Of a stretch of 7,531 bases of DNA, positions 7,041 through 7,531 are shown piece after piece (positions within the stretch are counted from its first letter, which is position 1; each line of letters starts with the position of its first letter). The notes beneath the pieces were generated by a model that saw only the letters and a list, made by a program, of their open reading frames with translations, had not been told where the DNA came from and ran no database searches. The translations under genes were made by a program, and so were the position numbers. The stretch is from contig DJNB01000044.1 of NCBI GenBank assembly GCA_002435545.1, positions 1 through 7,531 of the forward strand, given 5' to 3'. Source of the DNA: Lachnoclostridium sp. UBA6475. Lineage in GTDB: Bacteria > Bacillota > Clostridia > Lachnospirales > Lachnospiraceae.

Positions 7041-7157
7041 TTGAAAAGCGGGGCAAAAAGCGTGAGGTGAAACTTGAAAAACGGGGCAAAAATTAAAGAA
7101 TAAAAATTAGAAAACGGGGCAAAATAACAAAAAACAGATTGAAAAAACGGGGCAAAT
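7041..7157 (+). repeat. Four direct repeats with a 33 bp period (CGGGGCAAA core)
   Basis: Copies start at 7041 (TTGAAAAGCGGGGCAAAAA), 7074 (TTGAAAAACGGGGCAAAAA), 7107 (TTAGAAAACGGGGCAAAA) and 7139 (TTGAAAAAACGGGGCAAAT). The CGGGGC cores begin at 7049, 7082, 7115 and 7148, so they are exactly 33 bp apart. The 14-15 bases between copies are AT-rich and not conserved. The array fills the gap between the transporter stop and the ATPase gene. An iteron-like or operator-like protein-binding array is the simplest reading. The binding factor is unknown. Confidence 0.85.
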
Positions 7158-7161
7158 AGTG

Positions 7162-7178
7162 TATTGTATAATTGGAGG
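7162..7178 (+). promoter_or_regulatory. Ambiguous -10 region and ribosome site of the ATPase gene
   Basis: A perfect TATAAT (7167-7172) has no -35 box at the normal distance. TATTGT (7162-7167) lies 17 bp from the TTGAAA of the fourth repeat (7139-7144). Either start would fall at or just past GGAGG (7174-7178), the ribosome site nine bases before the ATG at 7188, so transcription may really begin further upstream or depend on the repeats. Confidence 0.35.
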
Positions 7179-7187
7179 TGCAGGAAC

Positions 7188-7531
7188 ATGTATAGAAAAG
7201 ACTCGGTTGCTGTTGGCGAATGGTTAAAAAATTCGAATAAGGCACTATTAGTAACGGGAGCGCGGCAGATAGGAAAAACCTGGCTCATACGAGATGAGAT
7301 TAGCAAGAGCGGTTATACGAAGTTTGAAGTGAATTTTATTGATCAACCGGATATGGTAGAATATTTGAATGCAGAAATGAGTGCAGAAGAGTTTTTGGTT
7401 AAATTAAAAATGATTATGCCGGAAGATTGTAAAGCACATGAAACCGTTGTGTTTTTTGATGAAATTCAGAAATGTCCGGAGATAGTGACTAAAATCAAAT
7501 TTCTTGTAGAAGAAGGAAGTTTTAAATATGT
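7188..7531 (+). CDS. AAA_14/DUF4143-type ATP-binding protein, N-terminal part (3' truncated by window)
   Basis: The first 114 codons of an AAA-family P-loop ATPase are visible; the gene runs off the right edge. It opens with MYRKDSVAVGEWLKNS and a Walker A motif GARQIGKT (24-31) followed by WLIRD. Walker B is VVFFDEIQKCPE (87-98), with Asp91 and Glu92 the expected metal and catalytic acids. The GARQ(V/I)GKT...FFDEIQ pairing is the hallmark of the AAA_14 proteins that usually carry a C-terminal DUF4143 domain, which lies outside the window. These proteins are common and often multicopy in Clostridia, and their role is not established. GGAGG at 7174-7178 supports the ATG. By eye, codons here are more AT-rich than in the preceding transporter gene, which hints at separate origin but is not measured. 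Confidence 0.87.
   Translation, partial: MYRKDSVAVGEWLKNSNKALLVTGARQIGKTWLIRDEISKSGYTKFEVNFIDQPDMVEYLNAEMSAEEFLVKLKMIMPEDCKAHETVVFFDEIQKCPEIVTKIKFLVEEGSFKY

Noticed and set aside
7041..7157. CRISPR array
   Set aside because: The units are only about 18-19 bp, spacers are 14-15 bp and AT-rich, there are just four copies, and no cas gene is visible.
7007..7306. Minus-strand open frame of 99 codons with FAPFF-like units every 11 residues
   Set aside because: The peptide periodicity is just the 33 bp DNA repeat read in reverse. The frame starts inside the real ATPase gene and ends inside the transporter gene, and it has no ribosome site I could see.

Overview
The window reads as a piece of a low-to-mid GC Gram-positive chromosome. 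It most resembles a gut Clostridia/Lachnospiraceae-type genome. The reasons are strong AGGAGG-type ribosome sites, consensus sigma-A promoters, a secreted BspA-type leucine-rich-repeat protein ending in a lysine-rich fibronectin III domain, and an AAA_14-type ATPase. The assignment to a family is inference from protein style, not from a marker gene.

Layout, left to right. (1) Positions 3-749 (+) hold the C-terminal end of an SbcC-type DNA repair ATPase that runs off the left edge. (2) A 12 bp gap separates it from a convergent minus-strand gene (762-1889) for an ion-transporter-superfamily (CitMHS/ArsB/SLC13-like) membrane permease. (3) The permease and the next gene are fired from back-to-back sigma-A promoters at 1927-1955 and 1979-2007. 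(4) Positions 2067-4550 (+) encode an 827-residue exported protein: signal peptide, transglutaminase-like domain with an apparent Cys-His-Asp triad, about ten LRR_5 repeats, an Ig-like module and a fibronectin III domain. (5) Positions 4551-4703 hold a possible terminator, a near-consensus promoter and a perfect 28 bp palindrome, followed by a HipB-like Xre regulator (4704-4982), a HipA-like kinase toxin (4969-6099) and an EamA/DMT-family transporter (6096-7037). The three genes overlap by 14 and 4 bases and so look like one translationally coupled operon. (6) Positions 7038-7187 hold four copies of a TTGAAAAACGGGGCAAAA-like element at an exact 33 bp period. They sit just in front of an AAA_14/DUF4143-type ATPase that runs off the right edge (7188-7531).

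The two most interesting signals are regulatory. The first is the palindrome directly downstream of the hipBA -10 box, whose GGATAA/TTATCC half-sites recur as an imperfect second inverted repeat over the hipB ribosome site. This suggests HipB autoregulation, though the palindrome could also act as a terminator. The second is the 33 bp-periodic repeat array before the ATPase gene. Neither is explained by the coding content. I see no RNA genes, CRISPR array, insertion sequence or tRNA-type attachment site.
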